A stretch of 33,649 nucleotides of DNA from NCBI GenBank assembly GCA_937891895.1, contig CALATN010000002.1, forward strand, positions 1 through 33,649, written 5' to 3'. Positions 7,654 to 15,826 of the stretch are shown piece after piece. This DNA comes from an uncultured Clostridia bacterium (GTDB lineage Bacteria; Bacillota; Clostridia; Oscillospirales; Ruminococcaceae). Numbering within the stretch: the stretch's first letter is position 1; every line of letters begins with the position of its first letter. The position numbers and the translations under genes are program-made. The notes under the pieces were generated by a model. That model had not been told where the DNA came from, made no database searches, and was given only the letters and a program-made list of their open reading frames with translations.

Positions 7654-8136
7654 TCATATTGTTTCGTCGGATTCCTGCTGGAGTTTACAGCCATATTTGA
7701 AAGCATAGGCAATAAGCGTTAAGGTTGTACCAATCCAACAATATGCACTGTAACCTATGAAAAATCCAAATGTTAATCCTCCTAAATCTACCTCCAAAAC
7801 GGAAAGAGGAGTTATCAAATATCCTATAAATCCGCCGCCCATAAGAAACAAACTGATATGATTAATATATTTTGCAATTGCAAGTCTGAATGGCGTATCA
7901 CCGTCTTTAAGCATTTTGCAGATTTTTGTTAAATACAGCATTGACACCGCAAATGGAGCCAATAACACGGTAAAATGCACGGCAAATCCGATTTTCTTTT
8001 CTTGAATTGAAGCTACCCATAAAACTGCCAATGCTACACTAATCACAATGGACATAACTATTGAGGCAACACGAGAAAGCTTTAGTGTCATCATATAATT
8101 CTGCTTTTCTATATCAACTGTTTTCTGCTGTTTCAT
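7654..8136 (-). CDS. DUF2975 membrane protein, fifth in the array
   Basis: A 160-residue protein with about four membrane segments, the family-typical GDTPFRLAIAKYI block near residue 92, and the tail YGCKLQQESDETI shared by the whole array. AAGGAGG precedes the ATG at 8136 in a 12-base gap after the previous gene. DUF2975 proteins have no known biochemical activity. Their pairing with YozG-type repressors is established, and the copy number here is unusual. Confidence 0.8.
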   Translation of the reverse strand: MKQQKTVDIEKQNYMMTLKLSRVASIVMSIVISVALAVLWVASIQEKKIGFAVHFTVLLAPFAVSMLYLTKICKMLKDGDTPFRLAIAKYINHISLFLMGGGFIGYLITPLSVLEVDLGGLTFGFFIGYSAYCWIGTTLTLIAYAFKYGCKLQQESDETI

Positions 8137-8148
8137 TTTATTTCCTCC

Positions 8149-8631
8149 TTATATCGTTTCATCGGACTCTTGCTGTAACTCACAGCCGTAGCGGAATATA
8201 TAGGACACGCAAAGCATTACAAGTCCTGCCGAAAACGGCAGACCAACAAAATTATCGATATTCCACACACCTGAGCAGAGAATGTCATAGATGAAGCCAA
8301 GGGGCTCGATAAGCATAAAGCATATACCGATTATGCCTATTCTTTTGCCGTTTTGTTCGGTAAATGGAGAGTCGGATTTACGCACGCCAAGAAGAAGTCT
8401 GATTGCGGTAACGATTGGTACAATCATATTTGCAAGACTCACAATTGCTAATACAAGATTAAGCGTGATAAGCCAGAACGGCTCGTTTGTGGGGCCTTCA
8501 GCGGCGGCTTCATTCCAGCCAGCCTTGAAGCCTGTTACTGCTGCAATTGCAGATGTTATACAAGGCACTATCAGGTACAATATAAGTATTACAGAAGATA
8601 TTGTACAGATACGTTTACATTTTTCTTTCAT
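8149..8631 (-). CDS. DUF2975-like membrane protein, fourth in the array
   Basis: A 160-residue, four-segment membrane protein ending in YGCELQQESDETI. It is the most divergent of the array: its middle block reads KSDSPFTEQNGKRIGIIG and its N-terminus lacks the charged leader of its neighbours. The ATG at 8631 is preferred over an in-frame GTG at 8640 because AAGGGG overlaps that GTG and is well spaced from the ATG. It follows the third copy by 12 bases. Confidence 0.75.
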   Translation of the reverse strand: MKEKCKRICTISSVILILYLIVPCITSAIAAVTGFKAGWNEAAAEGPTNEPFWLITLNLVLAIVSLANMIVPIVTAIRLLLGVRKSDSPFTEQNGKRIGIIGICFMLIEPLGFIYDILCSGVWNIDNFVGLPFSAGLVMLCVSYIFRYGCELQQESDETI

Positions 8632-8643
8632 TTTGTACACCCC

Positions 8644-9159
8644 TTATATTGTTTCGTCGGACTCCTGCTGGAGTTTACAGCCGAAATTCATCACATAGGA
8701 CATAATGCCAAGAAGCAGACCTATAAAAATATTTCCTAATGCGATAAAAAAGTAGTAGTGACATATATCTGAAAATTTTTCAGAAAAAATCGGGGAAACG
8801 CTCTGAACAATAATGCTTGCTATACCGCACATCAGAAGTGCAAGTGCTGCACCTTTCACCTTATCTGCTATATCGTAACGAAAAGGTGTTTCGCCACTTC
8901 TAAGTGATTTGAATATTGCACGTCCGAAGTTAAACGCACTTGTCATACCAAAAAGAAGAATTATGCTGTTTACGAAAAGAACCATTACGTCTTTAAATTC
9001 TGCGCCCATTACGGCTATGACAACAACTACACCAAGCATTATAAGTGCAACAACAACCAACATCACGATACACAATACTTCAAAAAACTTACAGACCGTT
9101 GCAAATTCTTTCTTTTCCTTTTCAAGTGTACGCTCGTTGATATCTACTGTTTTGTTCAC
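8644..9159 (-). CDS. DUF2975 membrane protein, third in the array
   Basis: A 171-residue protein beginning MNKTVDINERTLEKEKK, followed by about four membrane segments, the SGETPFRYDIADKVKGAA block near residue 93 and the tail FGCKLQQESDETI. It starts with GTG at 9159: the second array member has ATA TGA AC at this place while this copy has ATG TGA AC, so the apparent ATG one base earlier runs straight into a stop. AAGGGGG is the ribosome binding site. The first 17 residues and the intergenic junction are nearly identical to those of the second member. Confidence 0.8.
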   Translation of the reverse strand: MNKTVDINERTLEKEKKEFATVCKFFEVLCIVMLVVVALIMLGVVVVIAVMGAEFKDVMVLFVNSIILLFGMTSAFNFGRAIFKSLRSGETPFRYDIADKVKGAALALLMCGIASIIVQSVSPIFSEKFSDICHYYFFIALGNIFIGLLLGIMSYVMNFGCKLQQESDETI

Positions 9160-9211
9160 ATCAAATCCCCCTTATATTGTTTCGTCGGACTCCTGCTGAA
9201 GTTTGCAGCCG
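9109..9211. repeat. Gene-junction repeat, copy 1 (with 9671-9773)
   Basis: About 100 bases covering the tail of one DUF2975 gene, the 12-base gap with AAGGGGG, and the head of the next are nearly identical at 9109-9211 and 9671-9773. The tail half recurs again near 8643-8683. Such repeats invite unequal crossing-over. Confidence 0.75.
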
Positions 9212-9723
9212 TAGTTGAATATGTAGGCGATGGCGAAAAGTATTGCACTCCATATAAAATAATCAAAGGTAATATTAACATTAATTTCCCATATACCGTT
9301 TACTTCAAGAATTCCCATAATAATTTCTGCTATAAAGTCGATTGTCGCTGTCACAAATACAGCCATAGCCGCACCTTTTATTTTATCTGCAATTTCATAT
9401 CTGAAAGGTGTTTCGCCGTCTTTAAGCTTACTGAAAATATTTCTTCCAAAATTAAATGCTACTGCCATTCCTATACTACAAATAAGTACATATATATTGT
9501 TGAATATACCCTGTACAGTTGTGTAATTACCTGTAAAATCAACGCTTAAATCTGTACCCTTTAAGATATTGGCTAAAATAGTTGTTATTAAAATCAGCAC
9601 AGATACTATAATCATAATAATCTGAAACACAATCATACAGCCTTCCGCGCCTTTGCAGAAGGAAATAAAGCTTTTCTTTTCCTTTTCAAGTGTACGCTCG
9701 TTGATATCTACTGTTTTGTTCAT
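9172..9723 (-). CDS. DUF2975 membrane protein, second in the array
   Basis: A 183-residue protein with the same N-terminal 17 residues as the third member, about four membrane segments, GETPFRYEIADKIKGAAMA near residue 105 and the tail YGCKLQQESDETI. ATG at 9723 follows AAGGGGGATTTGAT. It is separated from its neighbours by only 12 bases on each side, so all five copies are clearly cotranscribed. Confidence 0.8.
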   Translation of the reverse strand: MNKTVDINERTLEKEKKSFISFCKGAEGCMIVFQIIMIIVSVLILITTILANILKGTDLSVDFTGNYTTVQGIFNNIYVLICSIGMAVAFNFGRNIFSKLKDGETPFRYEIADKIKGAAMAVFVTATIDFIAEIIMGILEVNGIWEINVNITFDYFIWSAILFAIAYIFNYGCKLQQESDETI

Positions 9724-9773
9724 ATCAAATCCCCCTTATATTGTTTCATCGGATTCTTGCTGGAGTTTGCTTC
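9671..9773. repeat. Gene-junction repeat, copy 2 (with 9109-9211)
   Basis: Second copy of the DUF2975 junction repeat. Differences from copy 1 are a few single bases, including the one that changes the ATG start of the second member into the GTG start of the third. Confidence 0.75.
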
Positions 9774-10242
9774 CGTAGTTGAAAATATACGCAATACCCC
9801 AGATTATGCTTCCTACTATAATGTACAGTATACCTGTTGCGTCCATAGGTACTTCCTCACGATTGGTCGACAACGCATTCATATACTGCAAACCATGCAG
9901 TATAATTGAAGAAATCCAATATACACCGCCGCCGATTACAAAAGTTTGTGCAACAGCCTGTATTCTTCTTGAAGCTTCCATGCAGAACGGAGTTTCCGAA
10001 GTTTTCAGTTCCTTGAAAATCAAGCGCAGATAATTAAACACCGTTATCATTATTGCACTGCTCATATACATCAATATATAATCCCAAAATATCAAAGTTC
10101 CGTCAATAAAGCCGCCGATAGAGCCAATTACAACAACTACTGCCGCTATAACATTTAATATAAGCAGGAAGCCGAAAACCGTATGTAAATCTTTACATAC
10201 ATTCTGAAAACTCTTTTCGGGGCTTTTTACTTTCTTTTTCAT
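9736..10242 (-). CDS. DUF2975 membrane protein, first in the array
   Basis: A 168-residue membrane protein with a basic N-terminus (MKKKVKSPEKSF), about four hydrophobic segments, the block TSETPFCMEASRRIQAVAQ near residue 84 and the tail YGSKLQQESDETI, in which the array's usual Cys is Ser. GGAGG precedes the ATG at 10242. It follows the CPBP protease gene by 28 bases and starts the run of five. Confidence 0.8.
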   Translation of the reverse strand: MKKKVKSPEKSFQNVCKDLHTVFGFLLILNVIAAVVVVIGSIGGFIDGTLIFWDYILMYMSSAIMITVFNYLRLIFKELKTSETPFCMEASRRIQAVAQTFVIGGGVYWISSIILHGLQYMNALSTNREEVPMDATGILYIIVGSIIWGIAYIFNYGSKLQQESDETI

Positions 10243-10270
10243 AATTATTCCTCCAAATAATCCTTATATG

Positions 10271-11125
10271 TTATTCTGTAATTGCAAGACCTGTTTCGCG
10301 GTTTACTTCAAAATAGTTTTCGGTGTACTTCTTGCGAAACACCTTTACAAAGTAGATTACGCTGATGATTACCAGCACGGCATTTACTGCGAGGTACTGC
10401 CAGCTGTACTGGACGAAGCCATTTTCGTGGGCTGCAAACTCGCCGAAGATTATTTCCAAATCGCACAGGCAAAGTGCGTTATGGAGTGCGTGGGTAAGCA
10501 TAGTATAGAGAATATTGCGTGTTTTGCAGTAAACATATGCAAAGCACACGCCTGTAATAAATATGTTGATGAAGCCCTGAATGTTATAGAAATGCGGCAG
10601 GGAGAAGAAAATGCCGTTTGCGATACAGATTATCGGCAGGGAGTACGCTCCTCTTGCAAGCTCACACCAGCCGAAACGGCAGATAAGCTCTTCAAAGATT
10701 GGTGCACAGATTACTGCGGAAATAAAAAGCACGATAAATTCGCCCTCTGTAATATTTGGCTCAACTACCATATGATTTTTAAGAACAAGACCAGTGATGT
10801 GGCTAACAACTTCGCCAAATCCCCAAGTGAACAGCATAAGCATTACAGGCAAAGCAAAGTCAAATTTCTTTATGCTTACCGCTTCACGAAGTCTTGTGCC
10901 GTGACGCTGTTTTACAAATGTACAAACAACAGCAGCGGCAACTAAAAATCCGAATTCTGTCAGTACATTCATTAAATTGTCCGAAATTTCATAGTCATCA
11001 CCTGCAACGCATAAGCCGATGACCTGAATGATAATTCCGACAAATAAGGGTACTATAAACGAAAATGAAAATGCTACTCCGCAAAGAAGGGGTTTCTTGA
11101 TACGTTCTTTTGTTAATGCTTTCAT
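10271..11125 (-). CDS. CPBP-family intramembrane metalloprotease (CAAX protease/bacteriocin-immunity type)
   Basis: A 284-residue, multi-pass membrane protein. The family motifs are in order: EELICR (Glu145-Glu146...Arg150), FFSLPHF with His178, and LTHALHN with His212 and Asn216. These form the glutamate/histidine active site of the Abi/CPBP superfamily, which cleaves membrane-embedded substrates and in bacteria often appears with bacteriocin immunity or signalling loci. The ATG at 11125 is chosen because GGAGGA lies seven bases upstream; an in-frame start 33 bases earlier has none. It is the first gene of the operon with five DUF2975 genes and the YozG-like repressor, so those membrane proteins are possible partners or substrates (inference). 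Confidence 0.88.
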   Translation of the reverse strand: MKALTKERIKKPLLCGVAFSFSFIVPLFVGIIIQVIGLCVAGDDYEISDNLMNVLTEFGFLVAAAVVCTFVKQRHGTRLREAVSIKKFDFALPVMLMLFTWGFGEVVSHITGLVLKNHMVVEPNITEGEFIVLFISAVICAPIFEELICRFGWCELARGAYSLPIICIANGIFFSLPHFYNIQGFINIFITGVCFAYVYCKTRNILYTMLTHALHNALCLCDLEIIFGEFAAHENGFVQYSWQYLAVNAVLVIISVIYFVKVFRKKYTENYFEVNRETGLAITE

Positions 11126-11153
11126 ATGATTGTCCTCCAAAAATTTATTTGAT

Positions 11154-11187
11154 GCCAAATTCTATTTGGTGCCAAATTCTGTTTGGT
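11154..11187 (-). promoter_or_regulatory. Candidate operator of the CPBP/DUF2975 operon: two 17-base repeats
   Basis: GCCAAATTCTATTTGGT (11154-11170) and GCCAAATTCTGTTTGGT (11171-11187) are direct repeats, and each contains an inverted CCAAA/TTTGG. They lie between the predicted transcription start and the ribosome binding site, so they could be a repressor site or a hairpin in the leader RNA. Confidence 0.5.
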
Positions 11188-11204
11188 AAGCTTACTGTGG
11201 TTAT

Positions 11205-11233
11205 AGCATAGCATATCAATTTACGTTTGTCAA
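11205..11233 (-). promoter_or_regulatory. Predicted promoter of the CPBP/DUF2975/YozG operon
   Basis: Minus-strand TTGACA (11228-11233) and TATGCT (11205-11210) with a 17-base spacer. Confidence 0.65.
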
Positions 11234-11341
11234 TACAAATTTAACGATAAACATTAAATTTTATTCGTTTTTCACAAGTTGTTGTTACTGTTGTTGTATA
11301 AATGTGTCATTTTCACAGAAAGTTTTTGCAATTTGGACATA

Positions 11342-11370
11342 TTGACATTATCAACAACTTATCGTATACT
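11342..11370 (+). promoter_or_regulatory. Predicted distal promoter of adhE (P1)
   Basis: TTGACA (11342-11347) and TATACT (11365-11370), spacer 17. Its transcript would run through both Rex-type sites, so Rex could block it as a roadblock. Confidence 0.6.
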
Positions 11371-11409
11371 TTATTATATAAAGTGCGAATAGGTTGGATG
11401 CTTTTTGGA

Positions 11410-11427
11410 TTGTTATAAAATTAACAA
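11410..11427. promoter_or_regulatory. Rex-type operator 1
   Basis: TTGTTATAAAATTAACAA has perfect TTGTTA/TAACAA arms around six A/T bases. This matches the known Rex (NADH/NAD+-sensing repressor) site of Firmicutes, for which adhE is a classical target. It lies nine bases upstream of the P2 -35 box. Confidence 0.75.
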
Positions 11428-11435
11428 ACTATTCA

Positions 11436-11464
11436 TTGACGTATATAATATAATGTGTTACAAT
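11436..11464 (+). promoter_or_regulatory. Predicted proximal promoter of adhE (P2)
   Basis: TTGACG (11436-11441) and TACAAT (11459-11464), spacer 17. It is bracketed by the two Rex-type sites. Confidence 0.65.
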
Positions 11465-11468
11465 GAGA

Positions 11469-11486
11469 TTGTGATAAATTTAACAA
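11469..11486. promoter_or_regulatory. Rex-type operator 2
   Basis: TTGTGATAAATTTAACAA has one mismatch from a perfect TTGTTA/TAACAA palindrome. It covers the predicted P2 start point. Its centre is 59 bases from that of operator 1. Confidence 0.7.
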
Positions 11487-11544
11487 TCATTCAAACCCTA
11501 TCGCATATTCACCTTTAATGGTTTTGAAAGGAAGGATTTTAATT

Positions 11545-14181
11545 ATGGCAAAGGAAAAGAAAGCTCCCGTTGCAGAAGCAAAGGTTGACGCTGCTGCTAT
11601 GATCAACACCCTCGTTGCAAACGCAAAAATCGCTCTTGAAGAATATATGAAGCTTGACCAGGAACAGGTTGACAAGATTACTGAGGCTATGGCTCTTGCA
11701 GGTCTTTCCGCTCAGATGGAACTTGCTAAGATGGCTGTTGAAGAAACAGGCAGAGGTATTTTCGAGGACAAGGTTACGAAGAACATCTTCTCCACTGAAT
11801 ACATCTGGCACTCTATCAAGCACGAAAAAACTGTTGGCATTATCGAGGACAACGTTGATGAAAGCTATATGGAAATTGCTGAGCCTGTTGGTATCGTTTG
11901 CGGTGTTACACCTACAACTAACCCAACTTCCACAACAATGTTCAAGTCCATTATCTGCGCTAAGACAAGAAATCCTATTATTTTCGGTTTCCACCCATCT
12001 GCACAGGAATGCTCCAAGAAGGCTGCTATGATTGTTCGTGATGCCGCTGTGAAGGCAGGTGCACCTGAGCACTGTGTACAGTGGATTGAATATCCTTCCG
12101 TTGAAGCTACAGGTCTGCTTATGAACCACCCTGATGTTGCTACAATCCTTGCAACAGGTGGTCCAGGCATGGTTAAGGCTGCTTACTCTGCAGGTAAGCC
12201 AGCTCTTGGTGTTGGTCCAGGTAACACACCTTGCTATATAGAAAAGTCCGCTAATCTCAAGCAGGCTGTTCACGACCTTATCCTTTCCAAGTCCTTTGAC
12301 AATGGTATGATTTGTGCTTCCGAGCAGGCTGCAATCATTGATGATGAGGTTTATGATGAAGCTGTTGGCTTTATGAAATATCACGGCTGTTACTTTGCAA
12401 AGCCTGAAGAAGTTCAGAAAATTCAGGATGTTGTAATTGATGTAAAGAAGATGGCTGTTCAGCCTTGGGTTGTTGGTCAGTATCCTTGGCAGATTGCTGA
12501 AAAGGCTGGCATTACAATTCCTAAGGAAACAAAGGTACTCTGCGTTGAAATTCCTGACACAGATGCTGAAAAGTATCCGCTTGCTCTTGAAAAGCTCTCC
12601 CCTGTTCTTGCAGTTGTAAAGGCTCAGGACAGCGAAGAAGCGTTTGAAATGTGTGAAAGAATGCTCCTTCACGGTGCAGGTCACACTGCTGTTGTTCACT
12701 CTTCCGACAATGGTATCATTGAAAGATACGGTGAAGTTATGAAGGCAAGCCGTATCGTTGTCAACTCCCCTGCTTCCTTCGGTGCTATCGGTGATGTATA
12801 CAACTCTATGGCGCCTTCCCTTACACTTGGTTGTGGTTCTTACGGTAAGAACTCTGTTTCTGAAAACGTTACTGCAAAGAACCTTGTAAACAGAAAGAAG
12901 GTTGCAAAGAGGAGAGTTAATATGCAGTGGTTTAAGGTTCCGGAAAAGATTTATTTTGAAGCAGGCTCTGTTCAGTACCTTGCAAAGATGCCTGAAATTC
13001 ACAGAGCTATGATTGTTGCTGACCCTGGTATGGTTCAGTTCGGTTATGTTGACAGAGTTATTTACCAGCTTAACAAGAACGCTAATATGCCTGTTATCGA
13101 AATTTTCAGCGACGTTGAGCCGGACCCAGACCTTACAACTGTAAGAAAGGCCGCTGCTCTTATGAACTCTTTCCAGCCTGACGTTGTAATCGCACTGGGC
13201 GGTGGTTCTGCAATGGATGCTGCTAAGGCAATGTGGCTGTTCTACGAAAATCCAGACGCTGACTTCGTTGGTATGTCACAGAAGTTTATGGATATCCGTA
13301 AGAGAGTTTACAAGTTCCCTAAGCTTGGCAAGAAGGCTAAGATGGTTGCTATTCCTACAACATCCGGTACAGGTTCCGAAGTTACTTCTTTTGCAGTAAT
13401 TTCCGACCGTACAAAGAATATGAAGTACCCACTCGCTGACTACGAGCTTACACCTGACGTAGCTATCGTTGACCCAGAGTTCGTTTACACTGTACCAAAG
13501 GCTTCCACAGCTTTCACAGGTCTTGACGTTCTCACACACGCTATCGAAGCTTACGTTTCTATCCTTGCTAACGACTTTACAGACGCACTTGCTCTTCAGG
13601 CAATCAAGCTTGTATTCAAGTATCTCCCTGACTCCTACAAGACAGCTGACCCAACTGCAAGAGAAAAGATGCACAATGCTTCCTGTATTGCAGGTATGGC
13701 ATTCACAAACGCATTCCTCGGTATCAACCACTCCCTCGCTCACAAGCTTGGCGGTGAGTTCCACATTCCGCACGGTCTTGCTAACGCTTACCTGCTCCCA
13801 CACGTTATTGAGTACAACGGTGTAACAACACCTACAAAGTTTGCTGCTTGGCCAAAGTACGACCACTACGTTGCACCTGAGCGTTACGCTGAAATTGCTA
13901 AGATGATGGGCTTTGCTCCACAGACTGCAACAAATGAAGAAGGTGTAAAGGCACTTGCTGACGCTGTAAGAAAGCTTATGACAGAGGTTGGTATTCCGCT
14001 TTCCATCAAGGAAGCTGGCGAAAAGGACGCTCGTTCCTATATTGACCCTGCTAAGTATGAGGGTGTACTTGAAACACTTGCTTACAGAGCATTTGATGAC
14101 CAGTGTACAACTGCTAACCCAAGACTTCCAAGAATTGAAGAGCTTAAGGCGCTTTATATGAAGGCATATTATGGTGCGTAA
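11545..14181 (+). CDS. adhE: Bifunctional acetaldehyde-CoA/alcohol dehydrogenase
   Basis: An 878-residue two-domain enzyme that reduces acetyl-CoA to acetaldehyde and then ethanol, reoxidising two NADH. The N-terminal aldehyde dehydrogenase domain (about 20-450) has the catalytic Cys257 in GMICASEQ. A linker with NMQWFKVPEKIYFE leads to the iron-dependent alcohol dehydrogenase domain (about 465-878), with GGGSAMDAAK for NADH and probable Fe ligands Asp661, His665, His729 and His743. Length matches AdhE, which forms spirosome filaments. ATG at 11545 is preferred over one 27 bases upstream because AAAGGAAGG lies between them. Two promoters and two Rex-type sites precede it, so transcription should rise when NADH accumulates. 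Codons are of the strongly expressed kind. Confidence 0.97.
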   Translation: MAKEKKAPVAEAKVDAAAMINTLVANAKIALEEYMKLDQEQVDKITEAMALAGLSAQMELAKMAVEETGRGIFEDKVTKNIFSTEYIWHSIKHEKTVGIIEDNVDESYMEIAEPVGIVCGVTPTTNPTSTTMFKSIICAKTRNPIIFGFHPSAQECSKKAAMIVRDAAVKAGAPEHCVQWIEYPSVEATGLLMNHPDVATILATGGPGMVKAAYSAGKPALGVGPGNTPCYIEKSANLKQAVHDLILSKSFDNGMICASEQAAIIDDEVYDEAVGFMKYHGCYFAKPEEVQKIQDVVIDVKKMAVQPWVVGQYPWQIAEKAGITIPKETKVLCVEIPDTDAEKYPLALEKLSPVLAVVKAQDSEEAFEMCERMLLHGAGHTAVVHSSDNGIIERYGEVMKASRIVVNSPASFGAIGDVYNSMAPSLTLGCGSYGKNSVSENVTAKNLVNRKKVAKRRVNMQWFKVPEKIYFEAGSVQYLAKMPEIHRAMIVADPGMVQFGYVDRVIYQLNKNANMPVIEIFSDVEPDPDLTTVRKAAALMNSFQPDVVIALGGGSAMDAAKAMWLFYENPDADFVGMSQKFMDIRKRVYKFPKLGKKAKMVAIPTTSGTGSEVTSFAVISDRTKNMKYPLADYELTPDVAIVDPEFVYTVPKASTAFTGLDVLTHAIEAYVSILANDFTDALALQAIKLVFKYLPDSYKTADPTAREKMHNASCIAGMAFTNAFLGINHSLAHKLGGEFHIPHGLANAYLLPHVIEYNGVTTPTKFAAWPKYDHYVAPERYAEIAKMMGFAPQTATNEEGVKALADAVRKLMTEVGIPLSIKEAGEKDARSYIDPAKYEGVLETLAYRAFDDQCTTANPRLPRIEELKALYMKAYYGA

Positions 14182-14246
14182 GCGACATAATATTTATTAC
14201 AGGCAAGTAATATTTATTATTGGTGAGTAATTTATTGAAATAATTG

Positions 14247-14284
14247 AAATGTCCGCTATCGATTGGGATAGCGGACATTTTTTA
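14247..14284. terminator. Intrinsic terminator after adhE
   Basis: A perfect 14-base stem (14247-14260 with 14267-14280), core GTCCGCTATC, six-base loop and T run. It lies between convergent adhE and the ABC-F gene and may serve both. Just before it, at 14190-14230, is a 20-base AT-rich tandem repeat. Confidence 0.88.
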
Positions 14285-15772
14285 TTCTATAACAATCATT
14301 TTTGTCGCAGTATTTTCGCAGAACGCTCTGTCGTGCTCCACAAAAATCATTGTCGGCTGGAAATTTATTATCAGTTCTTCAATCTGTATTCGTGAAAGAA
14401 TGTCGATGAAGTTCAGTGGCTCGTCCCATATATAGAGGTGTGCCTGCTCGCAGAGGCTTGCTGCAATCAGGACTTTTTTCTTCTGCCCGCCGCTGTAGCT
14501 TTCAATTTTACGCTCGAATAGTTCTCTTGAAAAATCAAGCTTACGCAGTATTGCTTTGAACAAGCTTTCGTCAATCCCCTTTCTTTCGGCGTACTCGGTA
14601 AGCGTACCGCAAAGTGCGTCGGTTTTCTGCTGTACATAGGAAATTTTCAGCTTGTCAGCACCGTAGATTTCTCCACTATGGGAAATGTTTTCACCGAGGA
14701 TAAGCTTCAGAACACTCGATTTTCCACAGCCGTTTTTACCGCACAGGGCAATTCTCTCCCCTTGCATTACCTCAAAGCTGACATTATCACATACTTTTCT
14801 GCCGTCATACTCAACGGAAAGATTTTTCACTTCAAGAAGTCGTGCAGAATGAAATTTCATAGGTGATATTTTCAGCGAGTCGGCTTGCTCGATGTTACGG
14901 AGAAGCGCGGACTTCTTATCTATATCAGAAGCAATTCTTGTTTCCATTGCCTTTGCTCTGTTCATCAGCTTTTTGGATTTTGCGGCAACCGAGGCACGGC
15001 GGCTTGTGGATTTTTCCGTTTTGCTTGGGTCAAAACCGATTTTTGTACGCTCAATTTTGTCGGAATGCTCCGAAGCTTTCTTTGCGGCGGCTTCAAGGCT
15101 TTTTATTTCACGTTTCAGCTTTTCATTTTCAGCAAATTCAAAGCTGTCACGCATTTCCTTATTAGCTTGCCACGTTGAAAAATTACCGCTCTGAATTTCA
15201 ATATTGGTACGATTTATTGCAAGAACGTGGTCAATACAGCTATCGAGAAATGTCCTGTCGTGGGAAACGAGAATGAAACCTTTTTTCTTTTTCAGATACT
15301 CACCAAGGTGTTGACGTGCTTCCATATCGAGGTGATTTGTTGGCTCGTCAATCAGCAGAAATGCGTTCTCACGAAGAAACATTCCCGCAAGCATTGCTTT
15401 GGTTTGCTCACCGTTAGAGAGTGTGTTCCAAGGACGCCAGAGTACATCCTCCGAAACATCAAGCAGGGACATTTCACGGTAGATTTTCCAGTCCTCTGTA
15501 TCGGAAGAGATTTCCCTTATAATATCTATTGTAAGGTTGTCAGTGTTACTGACATTGTATGGGAAATACTCAAAATCAACCGAAGCGGATATTGTTCCGC
15601 TGTATTCAAGCTTGCCTAAAAGCAGACGGAGAAAGGTTGTTTTGCCCCTGCCGTTGCGCCCCGTAAAACCAAGCCGCCAATCTGTATCAATACGGAAGCT
15701 TACGTTTTCAAAAACATTCTCACTGCTTCCGTCATATCCGAATGTAAGATTTGAAATATTTATCATAGACAT
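14282..15772 (-). CDS. ABC-F ribosomal-protection ATPase of the Lsa/Vga type
   Basis: A 496-residue soluble protein with two ATPase cassettes and no membrane part. Cassette 1: Walker A GRNGRGKT (38-45), signature LSNGEQTK, Walker B LLIDEPTNHLD, SHDR switch. A charged linker of about 80 residues follows. Cassette 2: CGKNGCGKSS, YSGGQKKK and the variant Walker B IWDEPLNFID, with VEHDRAF. The WDEPLNFID form and the closing QPTMIFVEHD are typical of Lsa/Vga-type antibiotic-resistance ABC-F proteins, which enter the ribosomal E site and dislodge lincosamide, streptogramin A and pleuromutilin drugs. ATG at 15772 follows GGGGG. An attenuator leader supports drug-induced expression. Actual resistance, and which drugs, cannot be read from sequence. 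Confidence 0.88.
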   Translation of the reverse strand: MSMINISNLTFGYDGSSENVFENVSFRIDTDWRLGFTGRNGRGKTTFLRLLLGKLEYSGTISASVDFEYFPYNVSNTDNLTIDIIREISSDTEDWKIYREMSLLDVSEDVLWRPWNTLSNGEQTKAMLAGMFLRENAFLLIDEPTNHLDMEARQHLGEYLKKKKGFILVSHDRTFLDSCIDHVLAINRTNIEIQSGNFSTWQANKEMRDSFEFAENEKLKREIKSLEAAAKKASEHSDKIERTKIGFDPSKTEKSTSRRASVAAKSKKLMNRAKAMETRIASDIDKKSALLRNIEQADSLKISPMKFHSARLLEVKNLSVEYDGRKVCDNVSFEVMQGERIALCGKNGCGKSSVLKLILGENISHSGEIYGADKLKISYVQQKTDALCGTLTEYAERKGIDESLFKAILRKLDFSRELFERKIESYSGGQKKKVLIAASLCEQAHLYIWDEPLNFIDILSRIQIEELIINFQPTMIFVEHDRAFCENTATKMIVIE

Positions 15773-15797
15773 AATTATTACCCCCAATCATAAAAAT

Positions 15798-15821
15798 AAG
15801 CCGCAGGGTATTCTGCGGCTT
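15798..15821 (-). terminator. Attenuator terminator in the ABC-F leader
   Basis: On the minus strand AAGCCGCAG and CTGCGGCTT form a nine-base stem (15813-15821 with 15798-15806) followed by TATTTTTA. It ends about 20 bases before the ABC-F ATG, so it must be bypassed for expression. The segment at 15878-15892 (minus-strand CAGGGTGTTTCTGCG) is complementary to one arm and loop of this hairpin except for a small internal bulge, and would act as antiterminator. Confidence 0.7.
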
Positions 15822-15826
15822 AAAGG

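Noticed and set aside
10268..10945. A 225-codon open frame on the plus strand opposite the CPBP protease gene
   Set aside because: Shadow frame; the minus-strand protein carries all family motifs and a proper ribosome binding site.
11539..13002. A 487-codon open frame on the minus strand inside adhE
   Set aside because: It is antisense to a highly conserved gene, has no ribosome binding site and a composition rich in Asn, Cys and Ser typical of a shadow frame of strongly biased codons. The same applies to 13276-13866, 18805-19755 and 24023-25003.
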